From the NCBI GenBank assembly GCA_025350775.1, contig JANXXF010000361.1, positions 1 through 15,399 of the forward strand: DNA of 15,399 bases, written 5' to 3'. The DNA is from Actinomycetes bacterium. Lineage in GTDB: Bacteria; Actinomycetota; Thermoleophilia; Gaiellales; Gaiellaceae. The first letter of the stretch is position 1. The number at the start of each line of letters is the position of its first letter. Under the pieces are notes generated by a model. The model ran no database searches. It had not been told where the DNA came from and saw only the letters and a list, made by a program, of their open reading frames with translations. The translations under genes were made by a program, and so were the position numbers. Shown piece by piece: positions 1 through 6,374 of this stretch.

Positions 1-547
1 CGACGTGCGCGCCGGCGACCGCCGCGTCGAAGTCGGGCGTCTCGGCGGCGAGGGTGCAGCAGAGGTTGCCGGGGGCGATCTCGTGGAGCTGCGGCGCTCC
101 CGGCCGGGAGGCCTGCTCGGCGTCGGTGACCGCGGGCAGCAGGTCGTACTCGACGACGACCGCGGCGGCGCCGTCGGCGGCGGCGTAGCGCGACTCGGCG
201 ACAACCGCGACGACGGGCTCGCCGACCATGCGCACGCGGCCCGCGCTGAGCGGCCTGCGCAGCGGCTGCTTCGCGTCGCCGGTGGGGTTCGAGGCGCAGG
301 GGACGCCGGCCGCGAACTCGAGGTCGTCGGCGGTGAAGGCCGCGACGACGCCGGGGACGGCGAGCGCCGCATTGACGTCGATAGCAGTGATCTCGGCGTG
401 CGCATGCGGGCTGCGCACGAACACCAGGTGGAGCAGGCCGGGCAGCTGGATGTCGTCAACGAAGCGGCCCCGGCCGACGATCAGCGCGGCATCCTCCTTG
501 CGACGGATGGCGACGCCGATGCCGCCGGGCGTGCGGACGGCGCTCAT
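1..547 (-). CDS. Molybdenum hydroxylase large (molybdopterin-binding) subunit, CoxL/XDH type, partial
   Basis: This is the N-terminal 182 codons of the large catalytic subunit of a xanthine dehydrogenase/aerobic CO dehydrogenase-type molybdenum hydroxylase; the gene runs off the left edge. The visible protein has the family opening: GRGRFVDDI at about residues 24-32, RSPHAHAEI at about 44-52, a PGV-AAFTADDL segment near 64-75, and GEPVVAVVAESRYAA near 108-122, followed by a VVVEYD strand. These belong to the N-terminal domain that precedes the molybdopterin domains. The ATG at 547 overlaps the stop of the small-subunit gene (ATGA), and a strong Shine-Dalgarno GGAGGT lies at 559-554, six bases upstream, so the two are translated as a pair. 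The active-site loop that separates true CO dehydrogenase (form I CoxL) from other hydroxylases is outside the window, so the substrate cannot be assigned. Confidence 0.9.
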   Translation of the reverse strand, partial: MSAVRTPGGIGVAIRRKEDAALIVGRGRFVDDIQLPGLLHLVFVRSPHAHAEITAIDVNAALAVPGVVAAFTADDLEFAAGVPCASNPTGDAKQPLRRPLSAGRVRMVGEPVVAVVAESRYAAADGAAAVVVEYDLLPAVTDAEQASRPGAPQLHEIAPGNLCCTLAAETPDFDAAVAGAHV

Positions 548-1008
548 GCCGAGACCTCCGCGATCGCCGAGCGCACCGCGTTGACGATGTTCTCGTAGCC
601 CGTGCAGCGGCAGAGGTTGCCCTCGAGGCCGTGGCGGATCTCCTCGTCGGTTAGCACGCGCCCCAGGTCGAGCAACGCGGTCGCGGCCATGATCATCCCC
701 GGCGTGCAGAAGCCGCACTGGAGGCCGTGCTCCTGCCGGAAGGCGCGCTGGAGCGGGTGTAGCTCGCCGTTCATGGCCAGGCCCTCGATGGTCTGCACCA
801 CGCCCCCGTCGGCCTGCACCGCGAGCACGGTGCACGACTTGACGGTGTCGCCGTCGAGGCGGACGGTGCAGGCGCCGCAGCTCGAGGTGTCGCAGCCGAC
901 ATGCGTGCCGGTGAGGGCCAGCTCGTCGCGCAGGAAGTGGACGAGCAGCAGGCGCGGCTCGACCTCACGCTCCTGCAGCTTGCCGTTCACGGTGATCCGG
1001 ATCCGCAC
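544..1008 (-). CDS. 2Fe-2S small subunit of a molybdenum hydroxylase (CoxS/XdhC-like)
   Basis: Iron-sulfur subunit, 154 aa, that carries electrons from the molybdenum site to FAD in CO dehydrogenase/xanthine dehydrogenase-type enzymes. Numbered from the chosen start, the N-terminal plant-ferredoxin domain has Cys39, Cys44, Cys47 and Cys59 (GCDTSSCGACTV). The C-terminal helical domain has Cys98, Cys101, Cys133 and Cys135 (QCGFCTPGM and NLCRCTGY). All eight ligands for two 2Fe-2S clusters are present and the length is normal. I chose the GTG at 1008 because the Shine-Dalgarno AAAGGAG (1020-1014) sits five bases before it; the in-frame GTG at 1014 would overlap that site. The gene overlaps the large-subunit gene by four bases. 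No FAD (medium) subunit precedes it, so that subunit must lie beyond the left edge, be encoded elsewhere, or be absent. Confidence 0.95.
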   Translation of the reverse strand: MRIRITVNGKLQEREVEPRLLLVHFLRDELALTGTHVGCDTSSCGACTVRLDGDTVKSCTVLAVQADGGVVQTIEGLAMNGELHPLQRAFRQEHGLQCGFCTPGMIMAATALLDLGRVLTDEEIRHGLEGNLCRCTGYENIVNAVRSAIAEVSA

Positions 1009-1013
1009 AGGCA

Positions 1014-1020
1014 CTCCTTT
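1014..1020 (-). promoter_or_regulatory. Ribosome binding site that decides the small-subunit start
   Basis: The minus strand reads AAAGGAG from 1020 to 1014. It is five bases from the GTG at 1008 but directly overlaps the alternative GTG at 1014, which favours the shorter protein. Confidence 0.7.
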
Positions 1021-1056
1021 CGCGCCCGCCGGCGGGCAACGGAGATCGTGCGGGCG

Positions 1057-1085
1057 ACGCTACACCCGTTGCCGCCGCACGACAA
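1057..1085 (-). promoter_or_regulatory. Predicted sigma-70-type promoter of the molybdenum hydroxylase operon
   Basis: On the minus strand TTGTCG (1085-1080) is followed after exactly 17 bases by TAGCGT (1062-1057). This matches four of six -35 bases and the conserved T, A and final T of an actinobacterial -10. Transcription would begin near 1050, leaving a leader of about 40 nt that contains the Shine-Dalgarno at 1020-1014. Confidence 0.5.
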
Positions 1086-1130
1086 GGGTGGGCGCCCGTG
1101 GCACGACGCGCCGCCCGGGGCTCGGCGATG

Positions 1131-1169
1131 GCGCTCCGGCCCGGGGCCCGGCAGTCGCGCTCCGGCCCG
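1131..1169. repeat. 13-bp direct repeat in the gap after the unknown minus-strand gene
   Basis: GCGCTCCGGCCCG occurs at 1131-1143 and again at 1157-1169. It lies in the GC-rich gap between the end of the minus-strand gene at 1186 and the hydroxylase promoter. It may be slippage or a binding site; no function can be assigned. Confidence 0.4.
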
Positions 1170-1185
1170 CCGCTCCCCTCCGCCG

Positions 1186-1761
1186 CTACGGCAGACGGGC
1201 TTTGAGGCCGGCCTCGACCTCGCGAGTGAGCGCCTCGATGGCGCTCGGCGCCTGCTTCATCGCCTCGGTGAACGGCGACTGCCCCTGCTCGCCCAGCGCC
1301 CGCTCGAGCGAGCGCACCGCGGTGCCGACGCCGTCGAGGTAGCCGGGGCTTGCGATCCGCGGCGGCCGGCCCAGCGCGCGCTCGAGCTCCCCGACCGCGG
1401 CCAGCGCCTCGTCGATGCCCGGCGGGTTTTCGACCAGCCTGAGGCCGACGAGCTGCGAGCGGAGCTCGTCGAGGTCACCGCCGCCGGCCACCTCCTCCGC
1501 CACCTCGCACATCGCGGCGATCGCGACCGCGCCCCGCACCGTCGACCAGGCCACGACCGGCTGCGCGGCGCCGTCGAGCGCGACCCACGTGCGTGGCGTG
1601 TCCGGCGCGCCCAGCGTCTCGAACGCGACGAGGAAGACGAGCAGCCCCGGGTCGGGCTCGGCCGGGATGACGGCGACAATCGTCTCGTCGGCGGCCGCCC
1701 AGGCCAGCGCGGCGGCCGCGACGCGCTCGAGCTGCTGCCCCAGGTCATCTTCCCGCGCCAC
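1186..1761 (-). CDS. Hypothetical protein, 191 aa, soluble, Ala/Glu/Leu-rich
   Basis: I do not recognise this family. The GTG at 1761 gives a protein beginning MAREDDLGQQLERV; extending further upstream would run into the divergent methyltransferase gene. The first half alternates helix and strand (for example TIVAVIPAEPD and LLVFLVAFE, then TWVALDGAAQPVVAW). The second half looks helical, with regular leucines and acidic residues (GIDEALAAVGELERALG). There is no signal peptide, membrane segment or cysteine cluster. A TACGAT hexamer lies six bases before the start codon and no Shine-Dalgarno is visible, which suggests a leaderless message. It shares a 23-bp divergent promoter region with the UbiE-like methyltransferase, so co-regulation with that gene is likely. 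The coding call rests on sensible protein composition and arrangement. Confidence 0.7.
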   Translation of the reverse strand: MAREDDLGQQLERVAAAALAWAAADETIVAVIPAEPDPGLLVFLVAFETLGAPDTPRTWVALDGAAQPVVAWSTVRGAVAIAAMCEVAEEVAGGGDLDELRSQLVGLRLVENPPGIDEALAAVGELERALGRPPRIASPGYLDGVGTAVRSLERALGEQGQSPFTEAMKQAPSAIEALTREVEAGLKARLP

Positions 1762-1767
1762 CGCCGC

Positions 1768-1777
1768 ATCGTAGACT
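1768..1777. promoter_or_regulatory. Bidirectional promoter with overlapping -10 elements
   Basis: The ten bases ATCGTAGACT contain a plus-strand -10 (TAGACT, 1772-1777) seven bases before the GTG at 1785. They also contain a minus-strand -10 (TACGAT, 1773-1768) six bases before the GTG at 1761. The two hexamers share the central TA. No good -35 is visible in either direction, and neither gene has a Shine-Dalgarno, so both messages are predicted to be leaderless. Confidence 0.5.
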
Positions 1778-1784
1778 CGGGGGC

Positions 1785-2510
1785 GTGCCCCACGATGCAG
1801 CCGCCCGCACCAGCCACGCCCGCCAGCTGTTCGCGCCGCTCGGCCCCACCTACGACCGCACGGCGGCGCTGCTCTCGTTCGCTCAGGACCCGCGCTGGAA
1901 GCGGTTCCTCGTGTCGTGCGTCGCGCCCACGCTCGCTCCTGGCTCGCACACACTCGACGTGGCGACCGGCACCGCGGCGGTCGCCATCGACCTGGCGACG
2001 CGCACCGGCTGCCGGGTCACGGGCCTCGACCAGAGCCCGGAGATGCTGGCCGCGGGGCGTGAGCGGGTGTCGCGGGCCGGCCTCGCCGAGCGGGTGCAGC
2101 TCGTGGAGGGGAGCGCGGAGGCGCTGCCGTTCGGCGACGCGACGTTCGACGCCCTCACCGTCACCTACCTGCTGCGCTACGTCGACGACCCGGCGGTACA
2201 GGTGCGCGAGCTGGCGCGCGTCGTGCGCCCTGGCGGCCCGCTCGCGAGCCTCGAGTTCGCGGTGCCGGCTGGCGCGTGGCGGCCGCTCTGGGACGTGTAC
2301 GTGGGCGCGGTGCTGCCTGCCGCCGGCCGCCTGCTCTCACCCGCCTGGGCTGACGTCGGCCGGTTCCTGGGGCCGAGCATCCGTGGCTTCTACCGCGACC
2401 ACCCGTTGGCGGTGCAGCTCGACTGGTGGCGCGCCGCCGGCATCCACGATGTCCAGGCGCGCCGGTTGAGCGTCGGCGGTGGCGTGGTGATCTGGGGCCA
2501 CCGCTCGTGA
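1785..2510 (+). CDS. UbiE/MenG-like SAM-dependent methyltransferase
   Basis: Class I SAM methyltransferase, 241 aa, most like the UbiE/COQ5 family that C-methylates demethylmenaquinone or related quinones. The N-terminal YDRTAALLS...PRWKRF (residues 23-41) is a loose version of the UbiE YDxxNxxLS...W signature. SAM-binding motif I is LDVATGTAAVAIDLA (57-71), motif II includes TGLDQSPEML (79-88), then EGSAEALPF (108-116) and RVVRPGGPL (145-153), the usual post-motif loop. The start is GTG at 1785 with a TAGACT hexamer seven bases upstream and no Shine-Dalgarno. Its stop overlaps the start of the UbiA-like gene (GTGA), so the two are one operon. Together they resemble the last two steps of menaquinone synthesis, but the signature is degenerate and another prenylated or lipid substrate is possible. 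Confidence 0.8.
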   Translation: MPHDAAARTSHARQLFAPLGPTYDRTAALLSFAQDPRWKRFLVSCVAPTLAPGSHTLDVATGTAAVAIDLATRTGCRVTGLDQSPEMLAAGRERVSRAGLAERVQLVEGSAEALPFGDATFDALTVTYLLRYVDDPAVQVRELARVVRPGGPLASLEFAVPAGAWRPLWDVYVGAVLPAAGRLLSPAWADVGRFLGPSIRGFYRDHPLAVQLDWWRAAGIHDVQARRLSVGGGVVIWGHRS

Positions 2511-3283
2511 GCGGCGCCGGCCGGAGCGATTCTCCAGCGCCCGCAGGCCCGACCGCGCCGCCGTCCCGTCCGCGCGCCGCCTTCTACGCCCTCCCGCCCG
2601 GCGGCCTGCGCGACTACGTCAGCCTGCTGCACCTGCCCTACACGGCCTGGTGCCTGGGCACGGTGGCGGTCGGGCTGGGGCTCGCGCCCGGACTGACCTG
2701 GGCGCGGCTCGGCGAGACGCTGGCGGCATTCGCGCTGGCGGTGGGCGTGGCCGCCCACGCGCTCGACGAGCTGCGCGGACGGCCGCTCGGCACGGCGATC
2801 CCAGCGGCCGCGCTGTGGGCCCTGGCGTTGGTGTCGCTGGCGGGCGCGTGCGCAATCGGCGCGGTCGTCGCGGTCGACTCGACGCTGTGGCTGCTCGCGT
2901 TCGTGGCGGCCGGCGGCGTTCTCGTGGTGGCGTACAACCTCGAGCTGCCCGGCTTCCACAACGATGTGGTGTTCGCGCTGACCTGGGGTGGGTTCCCGGT
3001 GCTCACCGGGTACTTCGCGGTGGCCGAGACACTGCGTGCGGAGGCGGTGCTCGCGGCCGTCGCGGCGGCCCTGCTCGCGCATGCGCAGCGGCGGCTCTCG
3101 ACCGACGTCCGCCGGCTACGGCGCCGGGTCGTCGCCGTCCGCGGTGAGCTCGAGCTCGCCGACGGGACGGCCGAGCCGCTGTCCCGGGATGGGCTGCTCG
3201 CGGCTCCGGAGGCGGCGCTGCGGGCGCTCGCCGCAGCGGCCGTCGCGCTCGGGGCCGCGCTCGTCGTGGCGCAGCTCGGCTAG
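2507..3283 (+). CDS. UbiA-like integral membrane protein (putative prenyltransferase family)
   Basis: Polytopic membrane protein, 258 aa, with about seven hydrophobic segments between residues 40 and 255. The GTG at 2507 overlaps the methyltransferase stop by four bases; the open frame extends further upstream, but that part lies inside the previous gene. Features that recall the UbiA superfamily are AHALDELRGRPLGT (83-96), which sits where UbiA proteins carry their first Asp-rich motif followed by an R-x-RPL segment, and VAYNLELPG...GGFPVLTGYFA (141-171), like the YNL/GY region of the second half. However, the first motif keeps only one Asp and one Glu, and no clear second Asp-rich motif is visible. 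It may be a divergent prenyltransferase or a non-catalytic relative. The C-terminal region 195-220 is strongly basic and then acidic, probably a cytoplasmic loop. Confidence 0.6.
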   Translation: MSGAGRSDSPAPAGPTAPPSRPRAAFYALPPGGLRDYVSLLHLPYTAWCLGTVAVGLGLAPGLTWARLGETLAAFALAVGVAAHALDELRGRPLGTAIPAAALWALALVSLAGACAIGAVVAVDSTLWLLAFVAAGGVLVVAYNLELPGFHNDVVFALTWGGFPVLTGYFAVAETLRAEAVLAAVAAALLAHAQRRLSTDVRRLRRRVVAVRGELELADGTAEPLSRDGLLAAPEAALRALAAAAVALGAALVVAQLG

Positions 3284-3302
3284 GCGGGGCCGCTGGCGGC
3301 GC

Positions 3303-3308
3303 TACGCT
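3303..3308 (+). promoter_or_regulatory. Predicted -10 element of a leaderless transcript
   Basis: TACGCT ends seven bases before the ATG at 3316 of the coiled-coil gene. No Shine-Dalgarno lies between. The spacing places the transcription start at or next to the start codon. Confidence 0.45.
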
Positions 3309-3315
3309 GCGGGTG

Positions 3316-4359
3316 ATGTTCGGACGGCGCAGCCAGCGGCCACTCTCGGTCGAGACGGAAGTCGCGGCAGCGGCGGCGCGTATCAAGGAGCTCGTCGCCG
3401 TCGAGATCACCGAGCGAACGGCCGAGCTGGAGCGGACTCTCGCCCGCACCCGGGCGGACTCGCTGTCGGAGTTCGCCGCCGAGGAGCGACGCCTGTCCGC
3501 GGAGCGGCGCCAGGTGCTGTCCGGCCAGGAGAAGCAGCTGGGCGACGAGCTCACGGCGCGGCTCGTCGAGACGCAGCGGAGCGTCGAGCAGAAGCTGGCT
3601 GCCTGGGGGGCCGACCTCGAGCGGACACAGCATGCGCTCGCGGATCAGCTCGAGCGGCTCGACGTGAGGGCCCGGCAGCGCATCGCCGAGTCGGAGGGGC
3701 TGCTGAGGCGAGAGGTCGCGCAGGTGGACGCGCTCGCCGAGGAGCAGCGCGTCACCATCGCCCGGCTGCGCGGCGAGCTCGAGCGCTCGGTCGAAGAGAT
3801 CGGCACGCGCACCGCCGCCGAGCTGGAGAGCCACGCCAGCGAGCGCCGCCACGCGCTCAACGACCTGGCCGAGCGGCTGCAACGCCGCGAGCGCGAGCTG
3901 ACCGAGGCGATCGACCGCGAGTCCGCCGAGGCGCAGCGCCGCGCCGCCGAGATCTTCCCCGATGTCGAGCGCCGCCAGGTCGAGGCGCTCGAGCGGCTCG
4001 TCGGCCGCGAGGTCACCCGGTTCACCGAGGCGGCCGCCGCCCAGTTCGACGAGGTCGTGCGCGCCGCCCGCGAGGAGGCGGCCCGCCGGCTCTCCCGCGA
4101 GCTCGACCGCTCGGTCGAGGGCTTCGCCAAGCAGGCCGACTCACTGCTCGCCGTGCAGATGGCGCAGGTCGGCGAGGCCGGGGCACAGCGGCTCGAGCGG
4201 CGCCTCTCCGACATCGCCGGGAGGTTGGAGCTGCAACGCGACGAGCTCGTGGACTCCTTCGAGCGCCGGCTCGACGAGCTGGCCCGCCGCGTCGAGGAGA
4301 CCCTTACGCGCACGCGCGAGCGGCTCGCCGAGCTCGAGAGCTCGCTGCGGCGCCCGTAG
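3316..4359 (+). CDS. Long coiled-coil protein of unknown function, 347 aa
   Basis: Almost the whole protein after residue 20 is charged alpha-helix with heptad-like spacing of Leu, Ala and Val between Glu, Arg and Gln (for example AELERTLARTRADSLSEF and RLDELARRVEETLTRTRE). No enzymatic motif, signal peptide or membrane helix is visible; the N-terminus MFGRRSQRPLSVETEV is short and basic. A Pro at about residue 215 (AEIFPDVERRQ) may mark a hinge between two coiled-coil segments. The ATG at 3316 is preferred over the GTG at 3313 because a TACGCT hexamer sits seven bases upstream of the ATG and there is no Shine-Dalgarno. Proteins of this shape are often structural or scaffold elements; I cannot be more specific. 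The small gene at 4397 and xseA follow on the same strand. Confidence 0.8.
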   Translation: MFGRRSQRPLSVETEVAAAAARIKELVAVEITERTAELERTLARTRADSLSEFAAEERRLSAERRQVLSGQEKQLGDELTARLVETQRSVEQKLAAWGADLERTQHALADQLERLDVRARQRIAESEGLLRREVAQVDALAEEQRVTIARLRGELERSVEEIGTRTAAELESHASERRHALNDLAERLQRRERELTEAIDRESAEAQRRAAEIFPDVERRQVEALERLVGREVTRFTEAAAAQFDEVVRAAREEAARRLSRELDRSVEGFAKQADSLLAVQMAQVGEAGAQRLERRLSDIAGRLELQRDELVDSFERRLDELARRVEETLTRTRERLAELESSLRRP

Positions 4360-4396
4360 CAGGGATCGCCGGCGGCGAGCAGAACACCGCGTGACG

Positions 4397-4594
4397 ATGA
4401 ATAGCCCGACCGCACCCCCTCCGCACGACGAGCGCACGAAGGTCGAGAGCTGGCGCATGCACGTGCTGCTCGAGGCCGGCTTCCCGACGCACCTCGTCGA
4501 GCGCCTCGCCGCAAGCGACGTCGATCTCCACGAGGCAGTGGAACTGCTGCGCAGCGGCTGCCGCCCGGAGACCGCGGCCGAGATCCTGCTCTAG
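4397..4594 (+). CDS. Small conserved-looking helical protein, 65 aa
   Basis: A 65-aa protein with a short Pro-rich, polar N-terminus and then a compact helical body. VESWRMHVLLEAGFP is followed by HLVERLAASDVDLHEAVELL and a Cys-containing end, GCRPETAAEILL. The pattern of a helix with an aromatic anchor, an A-S/D-x-D-LH-x-AVEL helix and a terminal A-x-x-ILL helix resembles small proteins I recall from actinobacterial genomes, without known function. No membrane segment or signal peptide is present. The ATG at 4397 is chosen over the in-frame GTG at 4391; neither has a convincing Shine-Dalgarno. The gene begins 37 bases after the coiled-coil gene and may be read with it. Confidence 0.65.
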   Translation: MNSPTAPPPHDERTKVESWRMHVLLEAGFPTHLVERLAASDVDLHEAVELLRSGCRPETAAEILL

Positions 4595-4667
4595 CGGCTG
4601 GCCGTCGAGGCCGACGAGGCCGTCGAGGCGGCCGTGGCGGCCGGCCCACCCCTGCGCCCGGGCGCGG

Positions 4668-4673
4668 TAGCAT
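4668..4673 (+). promoter_or_regulatory. Predicted -10 element for xseA, leaderless
   Basis: TAGCAT ends eight bases before the GTG at 4682. It supports starting XseA at 4682 rather than at the GTG at 4634, which would add 16 residues unlike the family and place this hexamer inside the coding region. Confidence 0.45.
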
Positions 4674-4681
4674 CGCTGCCG

Positions 4682-5854
4682 GTGAAGGTCGAGGCCCTCG
4701 AGTACGGCGACCGCAAGGTCTACACCGTCCAGTCGTTCAACCGCGGGGTCGCGATCTGGATCCAGAAGCTCCCCTCGCTGTGGGTCGAGGGTGAGGTGAC
4801 GGAGCTGCGCCGGCAGGAGCGCTGGCAGAGCGTCTTCTTCACGCTGAAGGATCCCGTCGACGGCGCCACGCTGTCGGTGCAGATGGCGCGCCGCCAGTTC
4901 GACGCGCTCGAGCTCGGCCTTGCCGACGGCGAGCGCATCCACGTCTACGGCCAGCCCGAGCTGTACGCGCAGCGCGGCAGCTTCAACCTGCGGGCCAGCG
5001 CGATCGAGCGGATCGGCCTGGGCGACCACCTCGCAGCGCTCGAGCGGCTCAAGCAGAAGCTCGCCGCCGAGGGGCTGTTCGACGAGAGCCGCAAGCGTCC
5101 CCTTCCCTTCCTGCCGCGCCGCATCGGCATCGTCACCGGCAACGACGCTGCCGCCAAGCGCGACGTGATCACCGTCATCACGACACGCTTCCCGCCGGCC
5201 CGCATCCTCGTCGCCGAGACGCTCGTGCAGGGGCCGAAGGCGGCGACCGGCATCGTCGGCGCCCTGCGCGCGCTGGCCGCCGCGCCGGAGGTCGACGTGA
5301 TCATCGTGACGCGCGGCGGCGGCTCGTTCGAGGATCTGCTGCCGTTTAGCGACGAGCGCAGCGTGCGCGCCATCGCGGAGTGCCCGGTGCCGGTGGTGAG
5401 CGCCGTCGGGCACGAGCAGGACACGCCGCTGTGCGACCTCGCCGCCGACGTGCGCGCCTCGACGCCCACGCACGCCGGGCGCCTCGTCGTGCCCGACCTC
5501 GAGGAGCTGGTCGAGCGGCTGCTGCGCTCGCGCACCTCGCGGGCGCGCGGGGCGCGGCGGGCGTTCGACCGCGACCGTGACCGTCTCGACGGGGCGCGCG
5601 AGCGGCTCCGGCGGGCGCCGCTGCTGCTCGTCGAGCGCAAGCGGGCGCGGGTGGAGGCGGCGGCCGGGCGGCTGCGGGCACTCTCGCCGCAGGCGACGCT
5701 AGAGCGGGGCTACGCAATCGTGCGGACGGGCACGGGCGCGGGCGACCGTGGCGGCGCCGTCGTGCGCGACGCGGCAGGGGTCGCTGTCGGCGCCGTCGTC
5801 GACGTGCAGCTCGCTCGCGGCGGCCTCACGACGCGTGTGGAGGAGACCAGATGA
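4682..5854 (+). CDS. xseA: Exodeoxyribonuclease VII large subunit
   Basis: Catalytic subunit, 390 aa, of exonuclease VII, which degrades single-stranded DNA from both ends to oligonucleotides. It starts with the family N-terminus (YTVQSFNRGVAIWIQ, about residues 14-28) leading into an OB-fold DNA-binding domain (to about 110; WVEGEVTELR, VFFTLKD). The catalytic domain follows, with GIVTGNDAAAKRDVI (149-163), the signature RGGGSFEDLLPFSDE (211-225) and SAVGHEQDTPLCDLAADVRAS (240-260). After that comes an Arg/Leu-rich coiled coil that binds XseB, shorter than in Escherichia coli (456 aa in total). The end YAIVRT...G (from about residue 344) is the usual C-terminal beta element. The GTG at 4682 is chosen on homology and on the TAGCAT hexamer upstream. 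The stop overlaps the xseB start (ATGA). Confidence 0.95.
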   Translation: MKVEALEYGDRKVYTVQSFNRGVAIWIQKLPSLWVEGEVTELRRQERWQSVFFTLKDPVDGATLSVQMARRQFDALELGLADGERIHVYGQPELYAQRGSFNLRASAIERIGLGDHLAALERLKQKLAAEGLFDESRKRPLPFLPRRIGIVTGNDAAAKRDVITVITTRFPPARILVAETLVQGPKAATGIVGALRALAAAPEVDVIIVTRGGGSFEDLLPFSDERSVRAIAECPVPVVSAVGHEQDTPLCDLAADVRASTPTHAGRLVVPDLEELVERLLRSRTSRARGARRAFDRDRDRLDGARERLRRAPLLLVERKRARVEAAAGRLRALSPQATLERGYAIVRTGTGAGDRGGAVVRDAAGVAVGAVVDVQLARGGLTTRVEETR

Positions 5855-6135
5855 GCGACGCCGCGCCAGGATCGGGTGCCACGCCTGCGCCCGGAGCGGA
5901 TGCCGAGCCCGGCGTGGTGCCCGCCCCCAGCGAGCCCCGCTTCGAGGACGCGCTGCGCGAGCTGGAGGAGCTGGTCGGCCGCCTCGAACGCGGCGAGACC
6001 GGCCTCGAGGACGCGCTCGCCGCGTGGGAGCGCGGCGAGGAGCTCGTCCGCTTCTGCCTCGGCAAGCTCGACACGGCGCAGGGTCGCATCGACGAGTTGG
6101 GCAACGGCCCGGCCGACGCCGAGCCGAACACGTAG
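5851..6135 (+). CDS. xseB: Exodeoxyribonuclease VII small subunit
   Basis: Small subunit, 94 aa, which wraps the XseA coiled coil to form active exonuclease VII. Residues from about 30 on show the family core: RFEDALRELEELVGRLERGE, then LEDALAAWERGEELVRFC and KLDTAQGRIDEL, two helices of a hairpin. The first 28 residues are a low-complexity Pro/Ala/Gly-rich extension (PGSGATPAPGADAEPG) beyond the usual fold. The ATG overlaps the xseA stop by four bases, and GGAGGA at 5839-5844 gives a Shine-Dalgarno at a suitable distance, so the subunits are translationally coupled. Confidence 0.95.
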   Translation: MSDAAPGSGATPAPGADAEPGVVPAPSEPRFEDALRELEELVGRLERGETGLEDALAAWERGEELVRFCLGKLDTAQGRIDELGNGPADAEPNT

Positions 6136-6374
6136 CGGCGGCGCGGCAGTGCGCACGAGCTCTCGGCCGCCTCGACAGCCTCGTCACGATCCGGCCGTCG
6201 GCGGCGTGATCGAGGCGATCGACGCGGTGCTCGACCCACGCCAGAAGTTCTCGCCGGCGACTTGCAATACCAGCCGCAAAGTGATTTAAGACTTGTTGCC
6301 CAGAGTTGACGGGCCCCTGCGGAGCACGACCGACGACACACCGTCAGCTTCCCGCGATCGAAGGGGTGCACCAA
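6136..6374. other. Intergenic gap with an AT-richer patch
   Basis: No gene is convincing in these 239 bases. The first half is as GC-rich as its surroundings. From about 6255 to 6312 the composition drops clearly, with TTGCAA at 6262-6267, a TTTAAG stretch at 6285-6290 and TTGACG at 6306-6311. No pair has a good 16-18 base spacing to a TAnnnT hexamer, so a promoter for the downstream cassette is plausible here but not pinned down. The patch separates the housekeeping xseAB pair from the accessory genes. Confidence 0.4.

Noticed and set aside
901..2469. A 522-codon open frame on the plus strand
   Set aside because: It crosses the 2Fe-2S gene, the unknown minus-strand gene and the methyltransferase in the wrong frame; its product is an Arg/Ala-rich shadow typical of GC-rich DNA.
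2426..2506. An earlier start for the UbiA-like protein
   Set aside because: It would overlap the methyltransferase by over 80 bases; the GTGA overlap at 2507 is the usual coupling arrangement.
3282..3302. GCCGC-TG-GCGGC inverted repeat after the UbiA-like gene as a terminator
   Set aside because: The loop would be only two bases, the stem is short and there is no T tract; such matches are common by chance in this composition.
4600..4629. Repeated GGCCGTCGAGGC (4600-4611 and 4618-4629) before xseA as an operator
   Set aside because: Two copies of a GC-rich word common in this genome's coding style; no dyad and no further copies nearby, so no site can be claimed.
4634..4681. An upstream GTG start for XseA at 4634
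   Set aside because: The extra 16 residues do not resemble XseA proteins and would cover the TAGCAT hexamer that fits a leaderless start at 4682.
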